A stretch of 64,000 bases of DNA from Enchytraeus crypticus (lineage: Eukaryota; Annelida; Clitellata; Enchytraeida; Enchytraeidae). The translations under genes and the position numbers were made by a program. The stretch is taken from the NCBI GenBank assembly GCA_905160935.1, contig CAJHZI010000430.1:802630-866629 (forward strand), in the 5' to 3' direction. Shown here piece after piece: positions 23,646 through 30,508 of the stretch. Position 1 is the stretch's first letter. Each line of letters opens with the position of its first letter. Under the pieces are notes generated by a model. It had not been told where the DNA came from. It was given only the letters and a program-made list of their open reading frames with translations, and made no database searches.

Positions 23646-26600
23646 TTCTCTCCTCTCTCTCATCTGATAATATAATTCTTCTTTGATTGAATGAGATCGC
23701 CTCACAGAATTCATAATAAGTTTTACACAGTCACGTAGCGGCGATGTGTCTTCTTAGCGCTTTATTAACTCCTGCATAATGTCTTACATCAAAGTTCATA
23801 ATTCTTCTCTCCCCGGGTATAATTTAACGGGGGGAGGGGGGGGGGGGGGGAATGCCAAATCTATCGGCCAATAAAAAGAGCAACGTACATCATAATAATA
23901 AGTTTTTGAAAAATCTTGACCGTTAGGTGTTTGTTTGCCTCTTTCGCCCTTTTTTGATTTTGGTTATTATTTTAGTAAAATATTTTTGTTTATTTATTAT
24001 TGTTATTATTTATTTATAACATAACATTACAGAGTCAGGAAGCAATTATATGCTTATTTAAAACTCATCGGACTCTTAACCAAAACCAATTAATATAAAT
24101 CAAATCATTATTTATTATTAATGTCTATTATTAGTATTTATTTATGTATTTATTTATTAACTATTATTTTTATTTTATTTTATTATTATTATTATTTTAT
24201 ATCAACTTATATATCCTAACATATACAGTATATATCATCACACATCACATCATCATATGTATGCATAGGTTATAGGCCTATAGCATAGGCTATCTCTATC
24301 TCTACCTCTTACTTTCTATCTCTATGTCTCTATCTCTACCTCTAGGCTCTAACTCTCTATCTCTCTATCTCTATCATTTTTTCTCGCTCTCTCTCACTCT
24401 CTAGCCCCCCCCCCCCCCCCCCATTCTTTCTCTCATCAATGATTAGGCGTAGTTTGTTTCACTTGAACGGTTTCCATGTTACGTTGTTTCGATTGACCGA
24501 TTCAATTAAAACTTCTCGAAGCTTCATCAGAAAATTCTAGGGTGGAGGAGGGGGTGATATTTATCTACAGAATAATGGAATACGAGAAAAGTTGTTGGAA
24601 TTAAAACTGAGAATATTGATATTTCATAAAGTAATTACAGAATACAAAAATTATGATAGCTTTGGATTAATTCACTTATTAATTATAACTAAAACGGTTT
24701 TATGAACGTACTGGTTGAAGCCAGTTGCGACGTCGGTAAGCTAATCGACCGCGGATCAGTATGTGCGGGGTTCAATTCCTAGACTCACCCGTCACTGACA
24801 TCGCTTTCGAGTGAGGAAACTGACGTTAACCTTAGCATTACCAGCTTTTTTACTGCATTTGATATTGTTTCTAATTGCACTACCCAGCATGTTTGTTAGT
24901 CTCTTCTTAGTAAACATATGCGGCTGACCAGTGAGTGGTCCAACAACTAAAGCACAACGACTGAACAATGGACAAGTCATTAGTGGATTTTGTTTATTGG
25001 CGGATCTCCTTCCAATGATCAATTGCCCATGGGCACCCGTAGTGCAATCAGCTAAGCACAGACTGACAATTAATCGTAATCAAGTCTGCGCTAAGTTAAT
25101 AAAAGGGTGTTTAATAATGGCTTTATTATTCCGCATGTAAGCTGCTATATCGAATGCGCCAGTAGTTGTAATGAATCAAATAAATACGAAATATCTCTGA
25201 GATATATGGAAATATAAATGCTATGGAGATGATAATCGTATTATCTCATTTAACGTAGCTTATGTAAATTAAAAATTAACATTGTAAATTAACATTTACG
25301 CTGAGGCAATGATGGAGGAAGCCATGGAAGACTTGGAAGAAGGAATAAAAGTAGGAGGGAATTTGTTACAAGATGTACGATTTGCAGATGACCAAGGAAT
25401 GATAGCGGGCAGCGAGATTGGATTGCAGAAGATAATGGATAGGCTGAATGATACGGCCCTAAGATATGGCATGAAGATTAATATAAAAAGACCAAGGTTA
25501 TGAGAGTGTCCAATAATAAAGGTGAAGTTAGTATCACAATAAATGGTACGAAATTGGAACAGGTAAGGAGTTTCAAATATTTGGCTCATATTATAACCGA
25601 TGATGGGAAATGTGAGACAGAAATATGCAGTAGGATTGCAATAGTAAAAACGGCCTTTGGTAGTAGAAAAGAACTATTAACAAAAAGTCTAAAGAAAGAC
25701 ACAAAGATAAAGATAGTGAAAACTTTGGTTTGGACCACGCTACTATATGGATGTGAAACATGGACCTTAAGAAAGGAAGATATTAGGAAACTGGAGGCAT
25801 TGGAAATGTGGATTTGGAGAAGAATGGAGAGGATTAGCTGGACTCAAAGGTTACAAATGAGGCAGTCTTGGAGAGAGAGATGTAAATTAATTAGTTAATT
25901 AATGCTGTTGAAATCTACAGCTTTGCCAGTCCGAATAAATGGCGCATGATAAGTATGCACAACTATACACCTAAATATTGGTATAAATCTGGGAATATTC
26001 TACAAGAAGTAGCGCAAATATATGATAAATCACTTCTACTTCGAATGTTCTTCTAAATGTGTGTAGAAGGTTAGTGACTTCTCCCAAAAGATACATTTAA
26101 CTCAATAGAAATTGTAGAAAGTCTTTATAGCGTAGGGGTAATATCGTGAAGTTTTAAATGCCAGATCCGGAGATGAGTTGAATCCTCGTGGGTTCGAATC
26201 CCAGACGCGCTGATCTAAGTAGAAGTAAAATCTCGGATTTTGCACTGCACTGGTTATACTGAAAATGGTGTAATTGCCTAACGGATTAAACATGTGGTTT
26301 TAAATTTAAAAGTGAAAGATATCAACAGTTGATTATTTCACTATAATGCTTGTTTACTTGTGGTTTTTATCTTGATTGAAATGTAAAAATAATCAACTCT
26401 TACCGTCAGCACTAGTGTTGTGTTTCTCTAACAGGTTCTCAGTTGGATCCATTGACCTCTTGCTTATTAGGTCCATGAACCTCTTGTTCATTAGGTCCGT
26501 GGACCTCTTGCTCTTAATTTCAAATTCTGTATCAGTTCTACTTTCGTTCAAGATGCCATCGAGCAATTCCAAGCTTATTTTATCCTGCGTCAGTTTAACA

Positions 26601-26680
26601 GGAGTTTTGACTAAGCCGGATTTCGCCTGGCACTGAAGCGCGATTAGTAAGGCAAATATTCTCAGATATGGCGAAATCAT
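8451..26680 (-). CDS. NRXN: Compact neurexin: signal peptide-LNS-EGF-LNS-stalk-TM-PDZ ligand
   Basis: Neurexins are presynaptic adhesion proteins that bind postsynaptic partners through LNS (laminin G) domains and intracellular scaffolds through a C-terminal PDZ motif. Exons in gene order: 26680-26404, 23128-22923, 22579-21859, 18675-18655, 15486-15379, 14913-14735, 14332-14161, 13428-13327, 11268-11157, 10600-10519, 10243-10104, 9393-8451. All phases agree, giving 1020 aa. Signal peptide 1-20 ([14 protein letters not shown]). The first LNS (about 140-400) matches vertebrate LNS5 ([23 protein letters not shown]) with a long polar insert. EGF about 410-445 ([14 protein letters not shown]). The second LNS (about 447-625) matches LNS6 ([33 protein letters not shown]). 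TM 917-941; the 79-residue tail ends EWYV (vertebrates EYYV). LNS1-4 are absent and I see no such exons upstream. Exon 1 has three 8-residue repeats (SKRSTDLM-like). Confidence 0.9.
9730..9985 (-). mobile_element. LINE 3'-end fragment
   Basis: Reversed LINE end: a TC tract, TAGTGTTCTGCCTACTGGCAGG, the ATGTCCACATGCGAGT block, then a second block (ATACCATTATTCTTGG ... GGGGCGTCATTCCCTGA) also found at 15078-15281, 21270-21500 and 49258-49380. It lies in neurexin intron 11 upstream of the last exon's acceptor. Confidence 0.75.
10690..10745. repeat. (GA)n tract
   Basis: GAGAGA tract in neurexin intron 9, possibly a LINE tail whose body is no longer recognisable. Confidence 0.7.
10880..11156 (-). 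repeat. Degenerate array at neurexin exon 9 donor
   Basis: In gene sense the exon ends CATCTCAT before GTGAGAGCTTATC. The following ~275 bp are made of degenerate relatives, such as GTCTCATGTCAGTGCTTATC, CATCTCGTGCCAATG and runs of AGAGCTTATC and CACTTATTATC. The array thus starts at the donor itself. Confidence 0.65.
11235..11575 (-). repeat. Array of neurexin exon 9 acceptor copies
   Basis: About seven degenerate units of 40-60 bp. In gene sense each has an intron-like TTGATTGATTGCTAG, then GATTGGTGCTGAACGATG and often GATTGGTTGCTAGAGATG, matching the first ~37 bases of the true exon (high end 11268). Several units keep an AG directly before the copied exon start. Confidence 0.8.
11580..12140. 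other. AT-rich intron 8 segment with ATA tract
   Basis: CAAT-type tracts, an ATAATA microsatellite (11880-11990) and a 120-bp open stretch on the reverse strand (11990-12118) that I do not count as an exon. It carries an ACTGGCAATGCCGTAGATTT motif also related to repeat sequence near 25910. Confidence 0.5.
12418..12530. repeat. C-rich minisatellite (CCCCCTGTGTCAGGG)n
   Basis: Six to seven units of about 15-18 bp with a shared CTGTGTCAGGG core in neurexin intron 8. Confidence 0.85.
12757..12955. repeat. Long (GA)n tract
   Basis: GAGAGA simple sequence with few interruptions. Open frames across it encode only R-E or S-L repeats and are not genes. Confidence 0.95.
13037..13137 (-). mobile_element. 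SINE family A, reverse copy
   Basis: Reverse copy with GTTAACGTCAGTTTCCTCA, the reversed B-box region GGATTTTAACCC and a reversed head ending ATCTTACC. The 5' head is cut short compared with other copies. Confidence 0.75.
13560..13740 (-). mobile_element. LINE 3'-end fragment
   Basis: TC tract, then TTAGTGCACTGCCCATTAGCAG and the reversed terminal coding block through CTAATCTCGGTCTGCC. It abuts the 30-bp minisatellite in neurexin intron 7. Confidence 0.75.
13741..14176 (-). repeat. 30-bp minisatellite of duplicated splice donors at the SS4 position
   Basis: About fourteen units, on the plus strand AACCACCCACCTGTTGGGG then TTATGGTTTTA. In neurexin sense each unit ends ACAG/GTGGGTGGTTT, like the true exon end ACCACCAG/GTGGGTGG after 14161. 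The unit length is ten codons, so later donors stay in frame. Intact CAG/GT copies next to the exon fall after 14131 and 14071; those at 14101 and 14041 lack the GT. The frame stays open until near 14036. The exon junction here aligns with vertebrate splice site 4 of LNS6 (the YPAG/RQLTIF boundary). Confidence 0.85.
14341..14700. repeat. (CAAT)n tracts in neurexin intron 6
   Basis: Degenerate AATCAATCAGTC-type tetranucleotide sequence filling the intron between exons 6 and 7, with no clean polypyrimidine tract before the exon 7 acceptor (GAGGCAG). Confidence 0.8.
15078..15370 (+). mobile_element. Two nested LINE 3' ends
   Basis: The first copy (about 15078-15278) runs from AAGAAGGCATAGGGGCCC through the terminal block to a GA tail. 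The second (15318-15370) is only 53 bp, a severely 5'-truncated end plus GA tail. A 39-bp direct repeat (15279-15317 and 15371-15409) flanks this second copy and looks like its target duplication. The repeat spans the 3' end and donor of the neurexin EGF exon. Confidence 0.75.
15490..15810. repeat. (CAAT)n tracts in neurexin intron 4
   Basis: Degenerate AATCAATCAATC sequence with no coding content. Confidence 0.85.
15811..17188. other. Neurexin intron 4 segment with a reverse dispersed repeat
   Basis: Mostly unremarkable intron. 16228-16322 is a reverse copy of the TGACGGTAGCTCGAG family. A G-rich run lies at about 16577-16608, and TTGA tracts at 16860-17090. Confidence 0.6.
17189..17319 (-). 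mobile_element. SINE family A, reverse copy
   Basis: Full-looking reverse copy from GTTAACAGCAGTTTTCTCAC to GACACTGGCTCCAGCC, with the reversed B-box region. It is followed by a poly-G run at 17330. Confidence 0.8.
17635..18112. repeat. (TC)n tract followed by (CATC)n minisatellite
   Basis: TCTC tract to about 17760, then CATCCATCCATT variants to 18112. The long I-H-P-S open frame across it is a product of the repeat, not a gene. Confidence 0.95.
18317..18549 (+). mobile_element. 201-bp short element with 16-bp target duplication
   Basis: Sequence 18333-18533 is flanked on both sides by GCATTTATTACGGACT (18317-18332 and 18534-18549), as expected for a target-site duplication. A copy that looks identical over about 200 bp lies at 18797-18997. 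The two copies bracket the neurexin microexon. I see no terminal inverted repeats and no tRNA-like head. Confidence 0.75.
18655..18675 (-). other. NRXN: 21-nt neurexin microexon (cassette)
   Basis: Acceptor ACTTTTCAG and donor GTAAGAAG flank 21 bases whose phase (1 in, 1 out) fits both neighbours. Inclusion gives R-G-C-K-D-T-R-L-Q-H-G-E-C between the first LNS and the EGF domain. Skipping also keeps the frame (G-C-K-E-C). Confidence 0.65.
18797..18997 (+). mobile_element. Second copy of the 201-bp element
   Basis: Appears identical to 18333-18533. Its own flanks show no clear target duplication. Confidence 0.75.
19129..19362 (+). CDS. Small hypothetical ORF, 77 aa
   Basis: An ATG-initiated frame encodes a polar, K/E/D-rich peptide (start [19 protein letters not shown]). 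It has no low-complexity origin and no recognised domain. It lies in neurexin intron 3 on the opposite strand. It could be a remnant of a mobile element's coding region or a chance ORF. I see no matching splice partners. Confidence 0.2.
   Translation: MTTSSTIHRALKQIHADEPNKDEQKLWVKNRDGKDRSSTAYGTVHRKAKADVIQTKTSEDWIEENSGSAVQHAGKND
19725..19800 (-). mobile_element. Short repeat tail (GGACGTTAAATTC + ATTG tract)
   Basis: In reverse sense the sequence ends ACCGGACGTTAAATTCTTATTGATCGATTGATT. The same tail occurs at 48160-48215 (reverse) and 32225-32275, and with a TTA tract at 33930-34000 and 35185-35265. It is likely the 3' end of a short retroposon. Confidence 0.55.
20075..20345. repeat. (TC)n and poly-C tracts
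   Basis: TCTC simple sequence interrupted by a C run at about 20194-20210. Frames across it are not genes. Confidence 0.95.
20745..20885 (+). mobile_element. SINE family A copy
   Basis: Head CTGGAGCCAGTGGCGATGTC, B box GGTTCAAATCC, body ending near GCTTTTATT. Confidence 0.85.
21270..21500 (+). mobile_element. LINE 3'-end fragment
   Basis: Runs from GCTGAGGAAGGCATAGGAAC through TATGTGGACATGAGGAGG and ACCATGGACCTGCCAGTAGG to a GAGAGA tail, inside neurexin intron 3. Confidence 0.8.
21574..21610 (-). repeat. Partial duplicate of neurexin exon 3 donor
   Basis: In gene sense AGGGGTCAGACGAGCCTGCA-AGGGTAAGC resembles the true exon end (AGGGGTACGACGAGGCTGTA-AGGGTAAGC at 21859-21882). It keeps an intact GTAAGC. 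About 270 bp separate the two, with ATT-rich sequence between. Confidence 0.7.
21715..21812 (-). mobile_element. 3' end of a mobile element (also at 50545-50640)
   Basis: In reverse sense GATGACCTCGAGTAGCCGGG, GCGGCGATTCAGCACGTATT and CCCAGGTTCTTTACACCGG match the sequence just after the nuclease-like ORF at 50187-50561. It is therefore the 3' end of the same element type. Confidence 0.75.
23385..23665. repeat. (TC)n tract with internal duplication
   Basis: TCTC simple sequence containing two copies of an AACTCCGCCCCTCTC-TGTCTATG segment about 90 bp apart. Confidence 0.9.
23666..24710. other. Neurexin intron 1 segment, AT-rich
   Basis: TTATTA-rich sequence, a G run at about 23830-23850, TATCTC tracts at 24290-24400 and a C run at 24404-24422. 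I see no gene. Confidence 0.6.
24711..24856 (+). mobile_element. SINE family A copy
   Basis: Head CTGGTTGAAGCCAGTTGCGA, B-box region GGGGTTCAATTCC, end ACCAGCTTTTTT. Confidence 0.85.
25309..25900 (+). mobile_element. LINE reverse transcriptase fragment
   Basis: The frame at 25309-25503 encodes a palm/thumb portion with FADDQ, then an overlapping frame at 25500-25898 continues with the usual linker ([43 protein letters not shown]). The frame changes once at about 25490-25500, and the N-terminal endonuclease and most of the RT are missing, so it is a dead 5'-truncated copy. The C-terminal coding end continues in other fragments (for example 3594-3960). It lies in neurexin intron 1, antisense to that gene. 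I cannot name the clade with confidence. Confidence 0.85.
26117..26349 (+). mobile_element. tRNA-derived SINE, family B
   Basis: Head TAGCGTAGGGGTAA (A-box-like), B box GGGTTCGAATCCC, then GATCTAAG, TAATTGCCTAACGG and a tail ending GATTATTTCACTATAATG. Other copies are at 42272-42495 (forward) and 51269-51497 (reverse). Confidence 0.85.
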
Positions 26681-26734
26681 GTTTGTTTACTGAGGTAGTT
26701 TTAAAAATGTTGGTAAAAGCTTTGGAAAGAAAAA

Positions 26735-26835
26735 TCCCAGGGTGATGGAAGGTTATTCTTAAATCCGCGCCGGCTGCAATTGATGCGCCATCAAAAGGCA
26801 ACGATTACTAATAACCATGGAGAGGAAGGAGGAAA
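26735..26835 (+). mobile_element. 3' part of SINE family C
   Basis: GGGTGATGGAAGGTTATTCTT, TGCAATTGATGCGCCAT and AAAAGGCAACGATTA match the 3' part of the SINE at 32363-32535. It lies just upstream of the neurexin start codon. Confidence 0.6.
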
Positions 26836-27139
26836 TGGGTCTTAAACAATCACCTGTGCCTCCTGACCCAGTGTGCCGTTATGTTATGTTATGTTATGTA
26901 GTTTTGAGTACAACAATCACGGATTATGACCGATTATCACGGACATACTGTATACACTGAAAAATAAAACTGCAATATCATATAGTAAATGAGGCAGCAT
27001 TATTAAGTCTTCAGCATTATTAAACAATGTAATTATTATTATGGTTATTATTATTATCATCATCATTATTCAGTATACCGCAACCTTTTATATGGACTAG
27101 AGTATGGACTAGAGGTAGCGTAGATGCTTTTAAAATTAC

Positions 27140-27460
27140 TATACATATATATATATATATATATATTATATATTATATATATATATAATATAATATATAT
27201 CTATATATATATATATATATATATAGATATATATTTATATATTATATATATATATATATATAGATTTAGATATATTATAGTATATAGGCTATCTATATAT
27301 ATATATTATAGAATAATATATATATATAGATATTTATAGTCATATATATATATCTAATATATAATATTATATATAGGCCTATATATATATATATAATATA
27401 TATTATATATATAATTATAATATATATATATATATATATTTATATATAGCCTATATTATA

Positions 27461-27501
<41 letters not shown>

Positions 27502-27540
27502 CCTATATATATAGCCTATATATATATAACCTATATACAT
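27140..27540. repeat. (TA)n tract
   Basis: About 400 bp of TATATA with scattered C/G, upstream of the neurexin first exon. Confidence 0.95.
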
Positions 27541-27694
27541 GTATTAAGAAAGAACAAAATTGGAATATTGCACACACCATTACCTAGCGCTGAAATTCTA
27601 TACATAACTACTACACTTTCATTATAATTGACTAACCTTGTCTAAAATACTGAAACTTACTATTTGTAACTTACTATTAGTAACTTAATATTTG

Positions 27695-28115
27695 TGACGG
27701 TAGCTCGAGTGTGTCGAGTCGTCTTGAAGAGAACCCTTGTGCTTCTGAACCTTGACGTTAAATACACTACAATCTACATAACTGACTAATTCAACTAAAT
27801 ATTCCTCTTTCAATTCATTAATATTTTGATTCATTGAACAGAAGCTCAAATCAGCTTTTGCGACGGCAGCTCGAGTGTGTCGAGTCGTCTTGAGAAATAT
27901 TTCGCTTCAAAACCCTTCAAGAACTCGTAACTTGCTATTACAGTTAACTGCATTTTTCAGAACGTTAATAAGTTAACCGTTAACGCCTAGTTAAAGTTAC
28001 CATCGCAGCAATAACTTAACAAGTAAATTTTACGTTAATTTAATCTGTGACGGTAGCTCGAGTATGCACGTGGTCTTAATGAAAAGGTTCTGAAACTTGA
28101 CGCCAAGCATACTAC
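27695..28115 (+). repeat. Three copies of the TGACGGTAGCTCGAG repeat
   Basis: Copies at 27695-27775, 27860-27895 (partial) and 28046-28112, all in the same direction, separated by 85-150 bp of unrelated sequence. Confidence 0.7.
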
Positions 28116-30508
28116 AATTAACTTTTAAAATTATTATATCAGTAATAATATCTAAGTTTTTCCCAACTAATGAAAAGCTGAATTGCGGAACACACTGATC
28201 ACTGTGTCCTCACTCCTCAGTGTAATAAGAAGCAGCGAGTTTTCTGCAAATTTAATTACAAGCAATTCGACAGAGCGCGCTTTATATGAGGAGGAATATG
28301 CTGCCGTCATCTGGCGAAAAGTCGAGTACGTGAAAATAATTCCTGGCGCTCGCTCATGACAGCCTCAAGCACTACGAGTCTTCGACAGCAAAAATTAATG
28401 CCAATCGGCATTCAAAATTATTAAGTGATTAGACAATATGTAGAATATTAATTCTAAAATTAATCAACTATGCATTTCATAAACAATGTGATTGTTCTAA
28501 GAAAAAGAGATTGGTAGATTTATTTCGTGCAAGATGAACTAAGGAAGTATCTTTCAGTTGCAAACACAATGTGTTCGCATATGCAACTGTAATATAAATG
28601 CTTATAGAATTGTATCATATACAGTCTTATTAGATTTTCATTATTTTGTAGCAATTGCGACGTAAAGATGTGAAAGAATTAAATGAAGTTCTTAACGGTT
28701 TTAGTATGCCTGAAATATTTATGGGCATCACAATTGTAAAATTACAGGAGAATATTTAGACTAAAATGTCGTTTTTCTTGAAGTTGCACTTATAGCTTCT
28801 CATAAAGTTTCCTTTATTTCGAGAAGACATAACGCCAGAGTTAGAATTATTGTATCTTCATTTGACGCTACCTACAAATAATTCTGGAAAATTTGTAGAA
28901 TTGTTTTCTAACGAAGCTATATTTGAGTCTAAGGCAATAACTGGTAACATTACAAAAAGTATTATTATTGTAATTAATTATTTGAATTTATATCCAAATT
29001 AAGACTTACTAAATTGCCATTAACTAAACCATTGTGAGCTAAATTATGAATTATTAATTAAACTTATTAATTATTTTTATTAATTATTAATTACACTTAT
29101 TAATTAAACTTAATTATGAACTAAAGGAATTATTTTATTTTATGACGGCTATGATGAACTGCTATATCTAGACATTTACGAACTCCCAGGTAAAGTTTGT
29201 AAACATTCGATTTAAACTGAACTTTGAACTGAAAAGGTTAAAGACAAATATTGTAAATTGAATGTCCACGATGACACCTATTTGTTTAAATGTGCCGAGT
29301 TGTGTTTAAATATTAAAGTGGTTTAGTTTCTTATTCATTCACCTCTCAAATAAAAAATAAGATATTTTCTGTTTGAGATCACTCGATAAAGGATTCATTT
29401 AGTTGTATAATATGATTACATTTCATAAGTTAATCTTAACTGTTAGAAATTACAAATTATATGATCTGCAATCAATGAATAATTTTTAGACCTGCGGCTT
29501 TTTTTATTTTGTGCAGTAAGACACATACTAGGTATTTTCGATGTTTTTGCTGAATAATGACTGACTCGGCATTTTGGTTAAAGAATTGAAGTTACATATG
29601 TTTTATTGGGGGGGGGGGGAATCCCCCTTGAAATCTACTGGGCACTCTTGACAAAATTTAAAAACCCTCCACCTGAGAGGGGTATTTCAGAAGATTGGTA
29701 TTCGTTAGGGAGGGTGGGACGTCTGTGCCCCTCAAAAAATGCTAAAAGTTAGTAGAATTTTCAGTAGCATGGCTAAAAAAGGTCCTCACTTAATTTTCTA
29801 AGGGTAGAATTGTAAAGTTTTCGTAAACTGTCCAAAAAATGTCCTTCCATTTGATCCCACAAATTCCTCCCCCCCCTCCCGAGCCAAAACCGTGTAAAAG
29901 CCATTGAATTACATTCATGAATAAAGAGTCTTACTCGCTTAGATGAACCTTATTACTTATAATTATATTAATAAAACGGCACTTTATGCAGAATTGCTCG
30001 GTAAAACTAATCATAAAATTTAAGTAACTTTCCGTGCATAATGGCCACAACCGGCGTAGTAATGGGCATGGCTCTCACATGCATTGAAGTACTCCTTGAG
30101 AAGTTCCACACCTTTAAATTCTCATATTTCTGTTGAATTTTGCTTTCATAGCATTAGATGATATGTGATTCTTTAATCGATGTTTGATTAATTAATTGAT
30201 GATTGAATTAAATTGATGATTGATTAATTGATGATTGATTAATTAAGTGATGATTGATTAATTAATTGATGATTGATTAATTAATTGATGATTGATTGAT
30301 AGTTATGCTACTTAGCTGCTTGTGACATAAACCAGAGTTAAATTTTTCATTAGTCTACTGGTTTCTTATGGAGATATATGCCGATGCATGTTTCTTGCAT
30401 ATTTGGAAATCTATTAATAAGGTCTATAATGTTTATATTTGTAGGGAAATTTTATATTGAGATTTTATAATCAGATAATTTTGTAGCCAGTAACAATCAC
30501 TCGCTAAA
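28116..30508. other. Intergenic region upstream of the tautomerase gene
   Basis: AT-rich sequence between two divergent genes. There is a G run at about 29610, and ATTAATTGATGATTG repeats at 30175-30300. No exon seen. The promoters of the neurexin and tautomerase genes must lie somewhere in 26.7-30.5 kb, but I cannot place them. Confidence 0.5.

Noticed and set aside
26165-26215. tRNA gene in SINE heads (families A, B and C)
   Set aside because: A- and B-box-like motifs are present, but no complete cloverleaf is apparent and the copies are dispersed with SINE bodies.
27124-27339. Y/I-rich frame over the TA tract
   Set aside because: Translation of (TA)n simple sequence.
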